From contig VFJU01000091.1 of assembly GCA_009885905.1 (NCBI GenBank), positions 1-8,368 on the forward strand: a stretch of 8,368 nucleotides of DNA, in the 5' to 3' direction. Source of the DNA: Verrucomicrobiota bacterium. GTDB taxonomy: Bacteria; Verrucomicrobiota; Verrucomicrobiia; Verrucomicrobiales; Akkermansiaceae. Below are positions 1 through 6,399 of the stretch, piece by piece. The translations under genes and the position numbers were made by a program. The notes below the pieces were generated by a model. That model searched no databases and had not been told where the DNA came from. It was given only the letters and a program-made list of their open reading frames with translations. The first letter of the stretch is position 1, and each line of letters opens with the position of its first letter.

Positions 1-1096
1 CGGCCAGTTCTGCGAGTGTCGCCTTGCGCTCGATCATCATGCGAAGGACTTGGAGAGCACTGAGAATACCATCACCCGTGGTGACGTGATCACCAAAAAT
101 GAGGTGCCCCGAGTTTTCTCCACCGAAGGAGTAACCATTTTTCCGCATGCATTCGATGACGCTGCGGTCTCCTACTGCGGTAGTTTCCACATTAATGCCA
201 TGCTTTTTCATCGACTCGATCAGGCCTAAATTGCTCATGACCGTGGCGACGAGCGTGTCATGTTTGAGCCTGCCCTGCTGTTTAAGACCGAGTGCGCAAA
301 GCCCAAGAATCCGGTCGCCACTGACGACGTGTCCGGCTGCATCGGTGAAGATCACGCGGTCTGCATCACCGTCGAAGGATATGCCGATATCGGCGCGATG
401 CTTGAGGACGAGTTCGCCGGCAGCCTCAGGGTGAAGTGCGCCGCAGCCGTCGTTGATGTTGATGCCGTCGGGTTCGTTGGCGGTGACGATGACATCCGCA
501 CCGAGTTCTTTGAAGATCAATGGAGCGATGAAATAAGCGGCACCGTGTCCGCAATCGAGGACGACTTTCAAACCGCTCAGGGAAATATTGTCAGCGGTAT
601 GTTTGGCAAATTCGATGTAGCGGCCTCTTGCATCGTCGATGCGGTGGGCCTTGCCGATTTGTGCGGGCGGTACAGGCGCCGCCTCCGGTTCGTCACCCAT
701 GATGTGGCGCTCGATAAGACTCTCAAGGTCGTCAGAAAGTTTGTACCCGTCTGGGCCAAAAATTTTCATCCCATTGTCCTCGTAGGGATTATGGGAGGCG
801 GTGATCATGATGCCGGCGACGGCCCCCATCGACTTCGTCAAGTGGGCGACTGCGGGTGTGGGCATGGGACCGACGAGGTAGACGTCCATCCCCATGGAAA
901 CGAGACCGCTGGTGATGGCAGTTTCTAGCATGTAGCCAGATATGCGGGTGTCTTTGCCGATGAGCACCCGGTTGCGGCGAGCGCCATCGGAGCGAAGGAC
1001 ATTGGCAACCGCCTTACCCATCCTCAGGGCGACTTCCGCAGTGATTGGAAATTCATTCACCCTGCCTCGGATCCCATCTGTTCCAAAAAGTTTCAT
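1..1096 (-). CDS. glmM: Phosphoglucosamine mutase GlmM (3' end cut by window edge)
   Basis: This cytoplasmic enzyme converts glucosamine-6-phosphate to glucosamine-1-phosphate, the step before GlmU makes UDP-GlcNAc for peptidoglycan and lipopolysaccharide. The frame opens at an ATG at 1096 and stays open for 365 codons to the left edge; family members are about 445-450 residues, so roughly 80 C-terminal residues are missing. Visible motifs are the N-terminal KLFGTDGIRG (residues 2-11), the phosphoserine loop TASHNP with the catalytic Ser at residue 101, the metal-binding DGDADR (Asp 242, 244, 246), and the sugar-binding GENSGH (326-331). All are at the spacing expected for GlmM rather than for a general phosphomannomutase. 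It lies 74 bp downstream of murI on the same strand, so co-transcription is likely. The ribosome binding site is weak. The family call is very secure. Confidence 0.97.
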   Translation of the reverse strand, partial: MKLFGTDGIRGRVNEFPITAEVALRMGKAVANVLRSDGARRNRVLIGKDTRISGYMLETAITSGLVSMGMDVYLVGPMPTPAVAHLTKSMGAVAGIMITASHNPYEDNGMKIFGPDGYKLSDDLESLIERHIMGDEPEAAPVPPAQIGKAHRIDDARGRYIEFAKHTADNISLSGLKVVLDCGHGAAYFIAPLIFKELGADVIVTANEPDGININDGCGALHPEAAGELVLKHRADIGISFDGDADRVIFTDAAGHVVSGDRILGLCALGLKQQGRLKHDTLVATVMSNLGLIESMKKHGINVETTAVGDRSVIECMRKNGYSFGGENSGHLIFGDHVTTGDGILSALQVLRMMIERKATLAELA

Positions 1097-1120
1097 TTGA
1101 TTTCCCAAAGTTTCAATCAC

Positions 1121-1152
1121 TTGATTAGTTCAAAACAAACTGAACTAATCAA
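1121..1152. repeat. Perfect 12-bp inverted repeat with 8-nt spacer between murI and glmM
   Basis: The arms TTGATTAGTTCA (1121-1132) and TGAACTAATCAA (1141-1152) are exact reverse complements separated by AAACAAAC. The repeat lies in the 74-bp gap after the murI stop and ends 24 bp before the glmM ATG. The stem is A+T rich (8 of 12 pairs) and neither strand has a T run after it, so it does not look like a standard intrinsic terminator. It could be an operator for a dimeric regulator, or an mRNA hairpin affecting glmM expression or processing. The repeat is seen directly; its role is inference. Confidence 0.7.
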
Positions 1153-1170
1153 GGTTAAACCCCTTTCAAG

Positions 1171-1977
1171 TCAGGCACCCGCTAGCACGGCTCGGTGAAT
1201 GCGACCTGGCGATTTCTTGAGAAACTGTCGGGCAAGTTCTTCGAACTCCTCGGAAAGGTCGGTGAGGTGGATATCTAAGCAGCCATCGCGCGGACCTAAT
1301 TCCAGTAAATTTAGCCGAGTCAGTTCTCTTTTCAAATGTTCCGCACAGGTCGTTGCGGAGTCGACGAGTCGCACATCCGGGGGCAAAATTTCCCGCAGAA
1401 TTTCCATTAATAAAGGGTAATGCGTGCAAGCGAGCAGCAACGTGTCGATACCTTTTTCGATCAAAGGGGCGAGGTAAGTCTGTAAAATCTCCCGAGTCGC
1501 GGGGTGATCGATCCAATTTTCTTCGATTAAAGGAACCAAAAGCGGCGTGGCTTGACCGTGAATCATTAGACCGGTTTTGCGCAGCGCGAGGGCGTGTTGG
1601 TAGGCGTGGGAACGGATGGTTCCGCGTGTGGCGATGATGCCGATGCGCGCCGCTTCGGGGCAGGCAAGGGCGGCCTCTACCCCTGGTTCGATCACTCCGA
1701 GAATGGGGATGCGGTATTTCTCGTGCAAACTGGGCAGCGCATGAGCGGTGGCGGTGTTACAAGCGACGACGATCGCCTTCACCCCGTGCGCGATGAGGAA
1801 TCGCACATCTTCGTCCGCGAACTGGCGGATCGTTTCTGGGCTTTTCGATCCATACGGCAGACGGGCGGTGTCACCAAGATACAGGATATTTTCTGCGGGC
1901 AAAAGTTGCTGCACCGCCCTTACGACCGTCAAGCCACCGACGCCCGAGTCAAAAATTCCAAGAGGAGCTGAATTCAC
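1171..1977 (-). CDS. murI: Glutamate racemase MurI
   Basis: Cofactor-independent racemase that interconverts L- and D-glutamate in the cytoplasm and supplies D-glutamate to MurD for peptidoglycan. From a GTG start at 1977 the protein has 268 residues, the usual family size. It begins with the conserved PLGIFDSGVGGLTVV (residues 5-19, with Asp10 and Ser11), then GDTARLPYG (35-43). The two catalytic cysteines are in VACNTATA (Cys73) and LLACTHYPLL (Cys184, followed by His186), and GVIEPG is at 94-99. The frame can be extended upstream to an ATG at 2106 (311 residues), but the extra 43 residues match nothing in the family and are encoded across an intrinsic terminator at 2063-2096. The GTG has no clear Shine-Dalgarno, so the exact start remains an inference. 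glmM follows on the same strand, giving a small cell-wall precursor pair. Confidence 0.96.
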   Translation of the reverse strand: MNSAPLGIFDSGVGGLTVVRAVQQLLPAENILYLGDTARLPYGSKSPETIRQFADEDVRFLIAHGVKAIVVACNTATAHALPSLHEKYRIPILGVIEPGVEAALACPEAARIGIIATRGTIRSHAYQHALALRKTGLMIHGQATPLLVPLIEENWIDHPATREILQTYLAPLIEKGIDTLLLACTHYPLLMEILREILPPDVRLVDSATTCAEHLKRELTRLNLLELGPRDGCLDIHLTDLSEEFEELARQFLKKSPGRIHRAVLAGA

Positions 1978-2062
1978 TGGCGTGAGTATGAACGACCACC
2001 GAGCAACGCCAAGTGTTTTGCGATGAGAATCGATTTGTGCACTGGAAAAATTCCAAACTTGG

Positions 2063-2096
2063 AAAAAATACCCCGTCGGATGAGGACAGGGCATTT
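2063..2096 (-). terminator. Intrinsic terminator of the mutarotase-symporter unit
   Basis: Read on the minus strand, AAATGCCCTGTC (2096-2085) pairs with GACGGGGTATTT (2077-2066) across a 7-nt loop. The stem has 12 pairs including two G-U wobbles and runs into the T-rich tract TATTTTTT (2070-2063). The wobbles become mismatches on the plus strand, so the structure is oriented for minus-strand transcription. It begins 25 bp after the stop of the 64-residue membrane protein. A second short palindrome, TTCCAA-AC-TTGGAA (2051-2064), lies just beyond and is also followed by five T on the minus strand; it may reinforce termination. Confidence 0.75.
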
Positions 2097-2121
2097 CACA
2101 AGTCAAGAATTCACAAACTCC

Positions 2122-2316
2122 TCAGACATTTTTTCCGCGTTTCGCGAAGTAATACATCACCAGGCCGAAGATCAGGAGCACGATTCCCCAGATGATGTTC
2201 ACATTGATGCCGAGAGATCTTGTGTAGATTTCGCTGCCCTTCGTGAAGAGGCCATACCCGATCAAGATAAATCCGTAGAGGGTGAAGATGATGCCGATAG
2301 GAAGTCGAAGATCCAT
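2122..2316 (-). CDS. Small two-helix membrane protein next to the symporter
   Basis: The product has 64 residues with two hydrophobic segments, about residues 6-24 and 40-57, joined by a short polar loop (KGSEIYTRSLGINVN). It ends in a basic tail, KRGKNV. There is no signal peptidase site, so an inner-membrane hairpin protein is expected. It starts 21 bp after the symporter stop codon and precedes the terminator, so it is the last gene of the unit. No good Shine-Dalgarno precedes the ATG, which fits translation linked to the upstream gene. I do not recognise a named family with certainty. Small helical partners are known for other sodium:solute symporters (YjcH with ActP, YhdT with PanF), so an accessory subunit or stability factor is a reasonable inference. 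That it is a real gene is well supported by its composition, spacing and position. Confidence 0.85.
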   Translation of the reverse strand: MDLRLPIGIIFTLYGFILIGYGLFTKGSEIYTRSLGINVNIIWGIVLLIFGLVMYYFAKRGKNV

Positions 2317-2337
2317 GGAAGTAGTGGGTTGAAGGAG

Positions 2338-4140
2338 TTACCAGAAGATGATATTGAGAATAATTACAGCGATCATGACGATGGTCCCAAGCACTGCTGG
2401 CCGCATAATCCATATTTCGTGACCTGACAGTTGTTTGGGTGTGAGGGAATAGACCAGACCGGCAAGTTCCTCATCCGTTTTATTGCGCCCGGAGGTGAAT
2501 GAAAGACCCGCATTAATGATGAAAGTAACGCTGAAGGCGACAATGGCCACCATGAAGCTTTGCGAGAGGTCCTTAGGATACTCGAAAACCGGGGCAATCC
2601 AAGCACCTTTGACTCCAGGTTCGTTGCCGGTGACCCATGACAAACCATGGAAAACCACTGCGGTGCCGGTGCCGATCAGCAGCCCCCAGAACGCCCCCGC
2701 ATTGTTCGAACGCTTGGTGAACATTCCCATCAGGAAGGTTGCGAACAACGGTGCATTCACGAAGCCGAATACCAACTGTAGAATCGCCATGATGTTGTTG
2801 TACTTCGCCGCGATCAGCGCGCACCCCATCGCCAGAATGATGCCACCGATCGTAGCGATTTTTGCCATACTCAAAAGCTGCCGATCGGTTTTCTTTCCAC
2901 CCGTCATCTGCGAATAGAGATCGTAAGTCCACACGGTGTTGAAGGCGGTAACGTTCGCCGCCATTCCGGACATGAAGGATGCCATCAGCGCGGTGAGCGC
3001 GAGTCCTAGCAGCCCGTTCGGGAAATAGTGAAGAATCATCGATGGGAGCACCTGATTGTAATTCATGATGGCTCTCCCGGCGCTGTCGAGCATGGCCACC
3101 CCGTTTGCATCAAGCTTGGCAGGAATCGCGTAGCCGGTGGAGGCTCCTTCTAGAGTGAGCGCGTAGGCAATCATGCCGGGAAGGATCACGATGGCAGGAA
3201 ACAACATTTTCGGAATCGCCCCGACGATCGGTGTGCGGCGGGCGGCACCCATTGAATTCGCAGCCAGCGCGCGCTGCACTTCCGCGAAGTTTGTGGTCCA
3301 GTAGCCGAAGGAAAGGACAAAGCCGAGACCAAAAATGATACCATACCATGGCACACCCATCGGGTTATCGCCGGTGGCGGTTTGCGCCCATGAGTGAATG
3401 GCACCATCACCGAGTGGAGAGGCCTGAAGCTTAGCGACGAGGCCATCCCAACCACCGACATTTTTCAGGGCAAGATAGGACAGCGGCGCGATGCCAAAGA
3501 CGATCATGAAGAATTGCAGAACCTCATTGTAAATCGCCGAACTCAAGCCGCCCTTCAGAACATAGGCGAGAACGATCACCGAGGTGACGACAAGCCAGCC
3601 ATAATAATTCCACCCAACCAGCGTGGTGAGCAAATCGGCCAGCGCGTGCATTGAGATACCGGACGAAAAGATCGTCATGAAAGCAAACGAGACCGAGTTG
3701 AAAACGCGAGTGCGCTCGTCGTAGCGCATTTTCAAATACTCAGGCACCGACTTGGCTTTGGATCCATAATACATTGGCATCATGAAGATGCCGAGGAACA
3801 CCATCGCCGGAATCGCACCCACCCAATAGAAGTGAGAGGTCATGATGCCGTACTCGGAACCGGATGCCGCCATACCGATGAGTTCCTGTGCCCCGAGGTT
3901 CGCGGAAATGAAGGCGAGTCCGGTGATCCAACCCGGGATCGAACGGCCTGATAGCAGGAAATCCTCCGCCGTTTTGGACTGGCGTTTCAGCGCGAAACCG
4001 ATGCCGATGACAAACACCAAATAGATGGAAAGGATCACCCAGTCGACTAGCTCGAGATCAAATTGCAGGCCACTGCCCATGGAGCCGCCTCCGCTACCAC
4101 TGACTGAGGCGATGAAAGGAACAAAAAATGAATTCAACAT
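2338..4140 (-). CDS. Sodium:solute symporter (SSS family, SGLT-like), probable Na+/sugar transporter
   Basis: Inner-membrane secondary transporter that would use the sodium gradient to import a solute, most likely galactose or another hexose given its mutarotase neighbour. The 600-residue frame has about 14 hydrophobic segments. SSS hallmarks are the first helix from about residue 32, AEDFLLSGRSIPGW (58-71), FISANLGAQELIGMAASGSE (77-96) in the sodium and sugar site region, PEYLKMRYDERTR (about 133-145), and a helix near 388-412 with SFMSGMAANVTAFNTVW, equivalent to TM8 of vSGLT. A last helix ends in NIIFW. The start is uncertain. The ATG at 4140 gives a Gly/Ser-rich N-terminus and has no Shine-Dalgarno. 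The in-frame ATG at 4080 (residue 21) has GGAGG seven bases upstream and would start the protein about 11 residues before the first helix, as in vSGLT, giving 580 residues. The substrate cannot be read from the sequence alone. Confidence 0.95.
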   Translation of the reverse strand: MLNSFFVPFIASVSGSGGGSMGSGLQFDLELVDWVILSIYLVFVIGIGFALKRQSKTAEDFLLSGRSIPGWITGLAFISANLGAQELIGMAASGSEYGIMTSHFYWVGAIPAMVFLGIFMMPMYYGSKAKSVPEYLKMRYDERTRVFNSVSFAFMTIFSSGISMHALADLLTTLVGWNYYGWLVVTSVIVLAYVLKGGLSSAIYNEVLQFFMIVFGIAPLSYLALKNVGGWDGLVAKLQASPLGDGAIHSWAQTATGDNPMGVPWYGIIFGLGFVLSFGYWTTNFAEVQRALAANSMGAARRTPIVGAIPKMLFPAIVILPGMIAYALTLEGASTGYAIPAKLDANGVAMLDSAGRAIMNYNQVLPSMILHYFPNGLLGLALTALMASFMSGMAANVTAFNTVWTYDLYSQMTGGKKTDRQLLSMAKIATIGGIILAMGCALIAAKYNNIMAILQLVFGFVNAPLFATFLMGMFTKRSNNAGAFWGLLIGTGTAVVFHGLSWVTGNEPGVKGAWIAPVFEYPKDLSQSFMVAIVAFSVTFIINAGLSFTSGRNKTDEELAGLVYSLTPKQLSGHEIWIMRPAVLGTIVMIAVIILNIIFW

Positions 4141-4207
4141 ACGATTATCAGGATTCTACTTGGGGTTTGGATGAAGGGGCGGCGAGTCTGGAGGATGACC
4201 GCACGAG

Positions 4208-5347
4208 CTACTCCGCTGAAAATTTGTGGATCATGGTGTGGGTGTAAGCTTCACCGGGACGAAGCACCGCGGACGGAAAAGATTTTTGATTCGGTGCATC
4301 TGGAAAGCCCTCGGTCTCCAAACAGAAGGCCGTGCGCTTGGCATAAGCTAAACCTTTTTTGCCCTTGGCGGTTCCATTAAGGAAATTCCCGCCGTAAAAT
4401 TGAATCGCGGGTTGATTGGTGGAAATTTCCATCACCCGTCCGGACTTAGGATCTTTGACCCGGGCCGCGAGACGTAGACCATCGCCTTTCTTGAGCACCC
4501 ACGCATGGTCGTAGCCCCCCCCGAATTTAAGTGCTTCGAAGTCTGCATCGATTCGCTCGCCGATGACGGTGGGCTTGGTAAAATCCATGGGAGTTCCCGC
4601 AACACGCGCGATCTCACCGTTAGGAATCAGCCCCATGTCCGTTGGTAAAAAGCCTTCGGCATTCAGCGTCAGAATGTGGTCATTGATGGACTGGGTCGGA
4701 TCGCCAGTAAGATTCCAGTACGTGTGATGGACGATGTTTAAAATCGTCGGGGCGTCAGTCGTGGCCTTGGCTTCCCACTTAAGTTCGTTTTCCTCGTTGA
4801 GTGAGTAAGTGACCTTGACGGAGAGGTTTCCAGGGTAGCCTTCTTCGCCATCCGGTGAGGTGTATGAAAACTCAACGCCATTACCTTTGACCACCTTACC
4901 TGACCAAACCACTTTATCGAAGCCCTTCACGCCACCGTGCAGTGCGCATGGGATCCCACCAGGTTGGTTATTTGTCGCGAGTTTGTATGACTTGCCATCA
5001 AGGGTGAACTTTCCATCCTTGATGCGATTCCCAAAACGCCCAACCGTAGAACCAAAGTAAGAAGTGTTCGTCAACCAACCCGCTAATGAATCGTAGCCAT
5101 GCGTGAGGTCCGCAAGGTTTCCCGCCTGATCAGGTGCCTCTAAAGAAACAAGAATAGCACCATACTCGGTGACCTTGGCGACCAATCCATGCTTGTTGGT
5201 GATGGTAAATACTCTAACTTTTTTACCATCTGGCATCGATCCATAAATCTCTTCCTTCACCTCGTTTGCTGCAGCGATCACAGAGAAAAACTGGCAGGTC
5301 ATCAATCCAATGACCAACGAAGAAATGAATAGTTTGGATTTTTCCAT
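4208..5347 (-). CDS. galM: Exported aldose 1-epimerase (galactose mutarotase, GalM-like)
   Basis: Catalyses interconversion of the alpha and beta anomers of galactose, glucose or related aldoses. The protein has 379 residues. A signal peptide is visible: KSK, a hydrophobic core (residues 6-24), and AAA before Asn28, so the mature enzyme should be periplasmic. Cys18 sits in LMTC, which is not a good lipobox. Expected active-site positions are present: Arg in VGRFGNRI (residues 102-109), His137 in ALHGG, His208 in NIVHHTYWNL, Asp280 in GGGYDHAW, and the catalytic Glu344 in LETEGFPDAPN. The usual motif there is ETQHFPD, so the Gln-His pair is replaced by Glu-Gly. It is the first gene of a minus-strand unit, 67 bp upstream of the longest form of the symporter. 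This suggests that it prepares the preferred anomer outside the membrane for import. Confidence 0.95.
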   Translation of the reverse strand: MEKSKLFISSLVIGLMTCQFFSVIAAANEVKEEIYGSMPDGKKVRVFTITNKHGLVAKVTEYGAILVSLEAPDQAGNLADLTHGYDSLAGWLTNTSYFGSTVGRFGNRIKDGKFTLDGKSYKLATNNQPGGIPCALHGGVKGFDKVVWSGKVVKGNGVEFSYTSPDGEEGYPGNLSVKVTYSLNEENELKWEAKATTDAPTILNIVHHTYWNLTGDPTQSINDHILTLNAEGFLPTDMGLIPNGEIARVAGTPMDFTKPTVIGERIDADFEALKFGGGYDHAWVLKKGDGLRLAARVKDPKSGRVMEISTNQPAIQFYGGNFLNGTAKGKKGLAYAKRTAFCLETEGFPDAPNQKSFPSAVLRPGEAYTHTMIHKFSAE

Positions 5348-5424
5348 AAGGCAAATGATTGAATGCTAATTCTCAGGCTGCCAAGCTCTAAATCACCCAT
5401 GATCCGTCCGTGACTTGGAGACCG
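5348..5424. other. Divergent intergenic region between galM and the GAF gene
   Basis: This 77-bp gap must hold the promoters of both the minus-strand mutarotase unit and the plus-strand GAF operon, unless they start further inside the genes. I could not identify a convincing -35/-10 pair on either strand and saw no strong palindrome. On the minus strand a TTGGCA is present but has no good -10 partner at 16-18 bp. The GGAG at 5416-5419 lies just before the ATG at 5425 and probably serves as the GAF gene's ribosome binding site. Confidence 0.4.
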
Positions 5425-5898
5425 ATGTGTGATAACAGAAACAACATGTCGAACATCCAAAGCATTCAATTTCTAATGGATCAACTCCTCTCGGAGCTCT
5501 CTTGCCAAACTGGAACCATCCACCGTACCTGCCCGAAAGGCCAAATCCTCTCACTGATCTGGCAGGTCGGGGTGCCAGATATTCTTCTTGCGAAAATCTC
5601 TTCAATCCCATTCGGCAAAGGCATCGCAGGGGTCGCAGCAGAACGGCAAGAACCGGTGGAACTCTGCAACTTACAGGAAAACCTAGGCGGGATCGCGAAC
5701 CTTGACGCTCAGAAAACCGGAGTTTCAGGATCCATCGCAGTGCCCATTTTCGCCAACGAATCCAACCACGTCATCGGTACACTAGGCATCGGTAAATTTG
5801 AGCCTCACAAGTTTACCACCGCCGAGAAAGAGCGGATTACCGCATCCGCGGCAGCCATCGCCATGATTCTCTCCCATAAAGATTTCTGCAGTGATTGA
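5425..5898 (+). CDS. Small stand-alone GAF-domain protein
   Basis: The product is 157 residues and consists of little more than one GAF domain, a small-molecule or signal-sensing fold. Typical elements are IPFGKGIAGVAAER (residues 61-74), AVPIF (105-109), the strand VIGTLGIGKF (116-125) and the closing helix with FTTAEKERI (130-138). The positions that carry the catalytic cysteines in free methionine-R-sulfoxide reductase (fRMsr) GAF proteins do not hold cysteine here (Ala68 in GKGIAG, and IANLD at 90-94), so that activity is unlikely. Other cysteines are at 2, 27, 36 and 81. No kinase, cyclase or DNA-binding domain is attached. The start at 5425 is chosen because GGAG lies five bases upstream; an in-frame GTG at 5410 and an ATG at 5446 are alternatives. 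It is the first gene of the plus-strand run and diverges from galM. Ligand and partner are unknown. Confidence 0.88.
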   Translation: MCDNRNNMSNIQSIQFLMDQLLSELSCQTGTIHRTCPKGQILSLIWQVGVPDILLAKISSIPFGKGIAGVAAERQEPVELCNLQENLGGIANLDAQKTGVSGSIAVPIFANESNHVIGTLGIGKFEPHKFTTAEKERITASAAAIAMILSHKDFCSD

Positions 5899-5928
5899 CC
5901 GCGGACAGGATGTCATTAAACTAACCCT

Positions 5929-6399
5929 ATGACAGACGTCGAATCAGCAACGAAAATTCTTGATACGATGCTGGGACACCTCGGATTCACTGCGACAATC
6001 GAGGCTCAGGAAACCCCAGATGGCCCTTGCTTGCAAATTCACTCGAGCGAGGGTGCAGTGCTAACCGGTCGGGAGGGTGAGCGCCTTGATGACATCCAGT
6101 ACCTAGTCAACCGAATCCTCCGACGCCACGTTCCAAATGCAGCGCGCATTAAGGTGGACTGCGCCCATTTTCGATCAATCCAAGAAGATCAACTTCGCGC
6201 TGAGATTCAAAGCGTCGCCGAACGTGTAAAATCCACCGGCAAGCCTTTCCAAATGCGCCCGCTAAATGCTTATTACCGTAGGATGGTTCACAATATCCTC
6301 GCGGATGAATCGCAAATCAGTTCTCATTCCCCATCAGGAGATGATCGGCTCAAACGAATCATGATCACGTCCAAAAAATCGCCAAGATCAAGCTCATGA
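5929..6399 (+). CDS. KH-R3H RNA-binding protein of the Jag/KhpB type
   Basis: Predicted cytoplasmic single-stranded RNA-binding protein of 156 residues. The N-terminal half is a KH domain, with its GxxG loop as GREG (47-50) followed by the helix ERLDDIQYLVNRIL. The C-terminal half is an R3H domain: MRPLNAYYRRMVHNIL (109-124) carries the defining Arg117 and His121, and is followed by SPSGDDRLKRIMI. The tail is basic and serine rich. It lacks the extra Jag_N domain found in Bacillus SpoIIIJ-associated Jag, and its neighbours are not yidC, rnpA or rpmH, where jag usually lies. In Firmicutes the relative KhpB regulates cell division and elongation; transferring that role here would be inference. 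The gene starts 30 bp after the GAF gene, and its stop overlaps the next start as ATGA, suggesting translational coupling to the DoxX gene. Confidence 0.92.
   Translation: MTDVESATKILDTMLGHLGFTATIEAQETPDGPCLQIHSSEGAVLTGREGERLDDIQYLVNRILRRHVPNAARIKVDCAHFRSIQEDQLRAEIQSVAERVKSTGKPFQMRPLNAYYRRMVHNILADESQISSHSPSGDDRLKRIMITSKKSPRSSS

Noticed and set aside
260..928. 222-codon open frame on the plus strand opposite glmM
   Set aside because: It is antisense to the well-supported glmM, begins inside it, and its sequence looks like a shadow of high-quality coding DNA rather than a known protein family.
1594..1971. 125-codon open frame on the plus strand opposite murI
   Set aside because: It is complementary to conserved murI codons, with no ribosome binding site and no recognisable domain.
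2099..2116. TTGACT on the minus strand as a -35 box for murI
   Set aside because: The sequence 17 bp downstream (TCATCC) is a poor -10 and lies inside the terminator hairpin.
5397..5412. GTG at 5410 as the start of the GAF gene
   Set aside because: It adds only five residues (VTWRP) before the ATG at 5425, which has GGAG at a suitable distance, while the GTG has no ribosome binding site.
5348..5424. Sigma-70 promoter boxes in the galM/GAF divergent gap
   Set aside because: TTGGCA on the minus strand has no reasonable -10 at 16-18 bp, and no pair on the plus strand was better; naming coordinates would be a guess.
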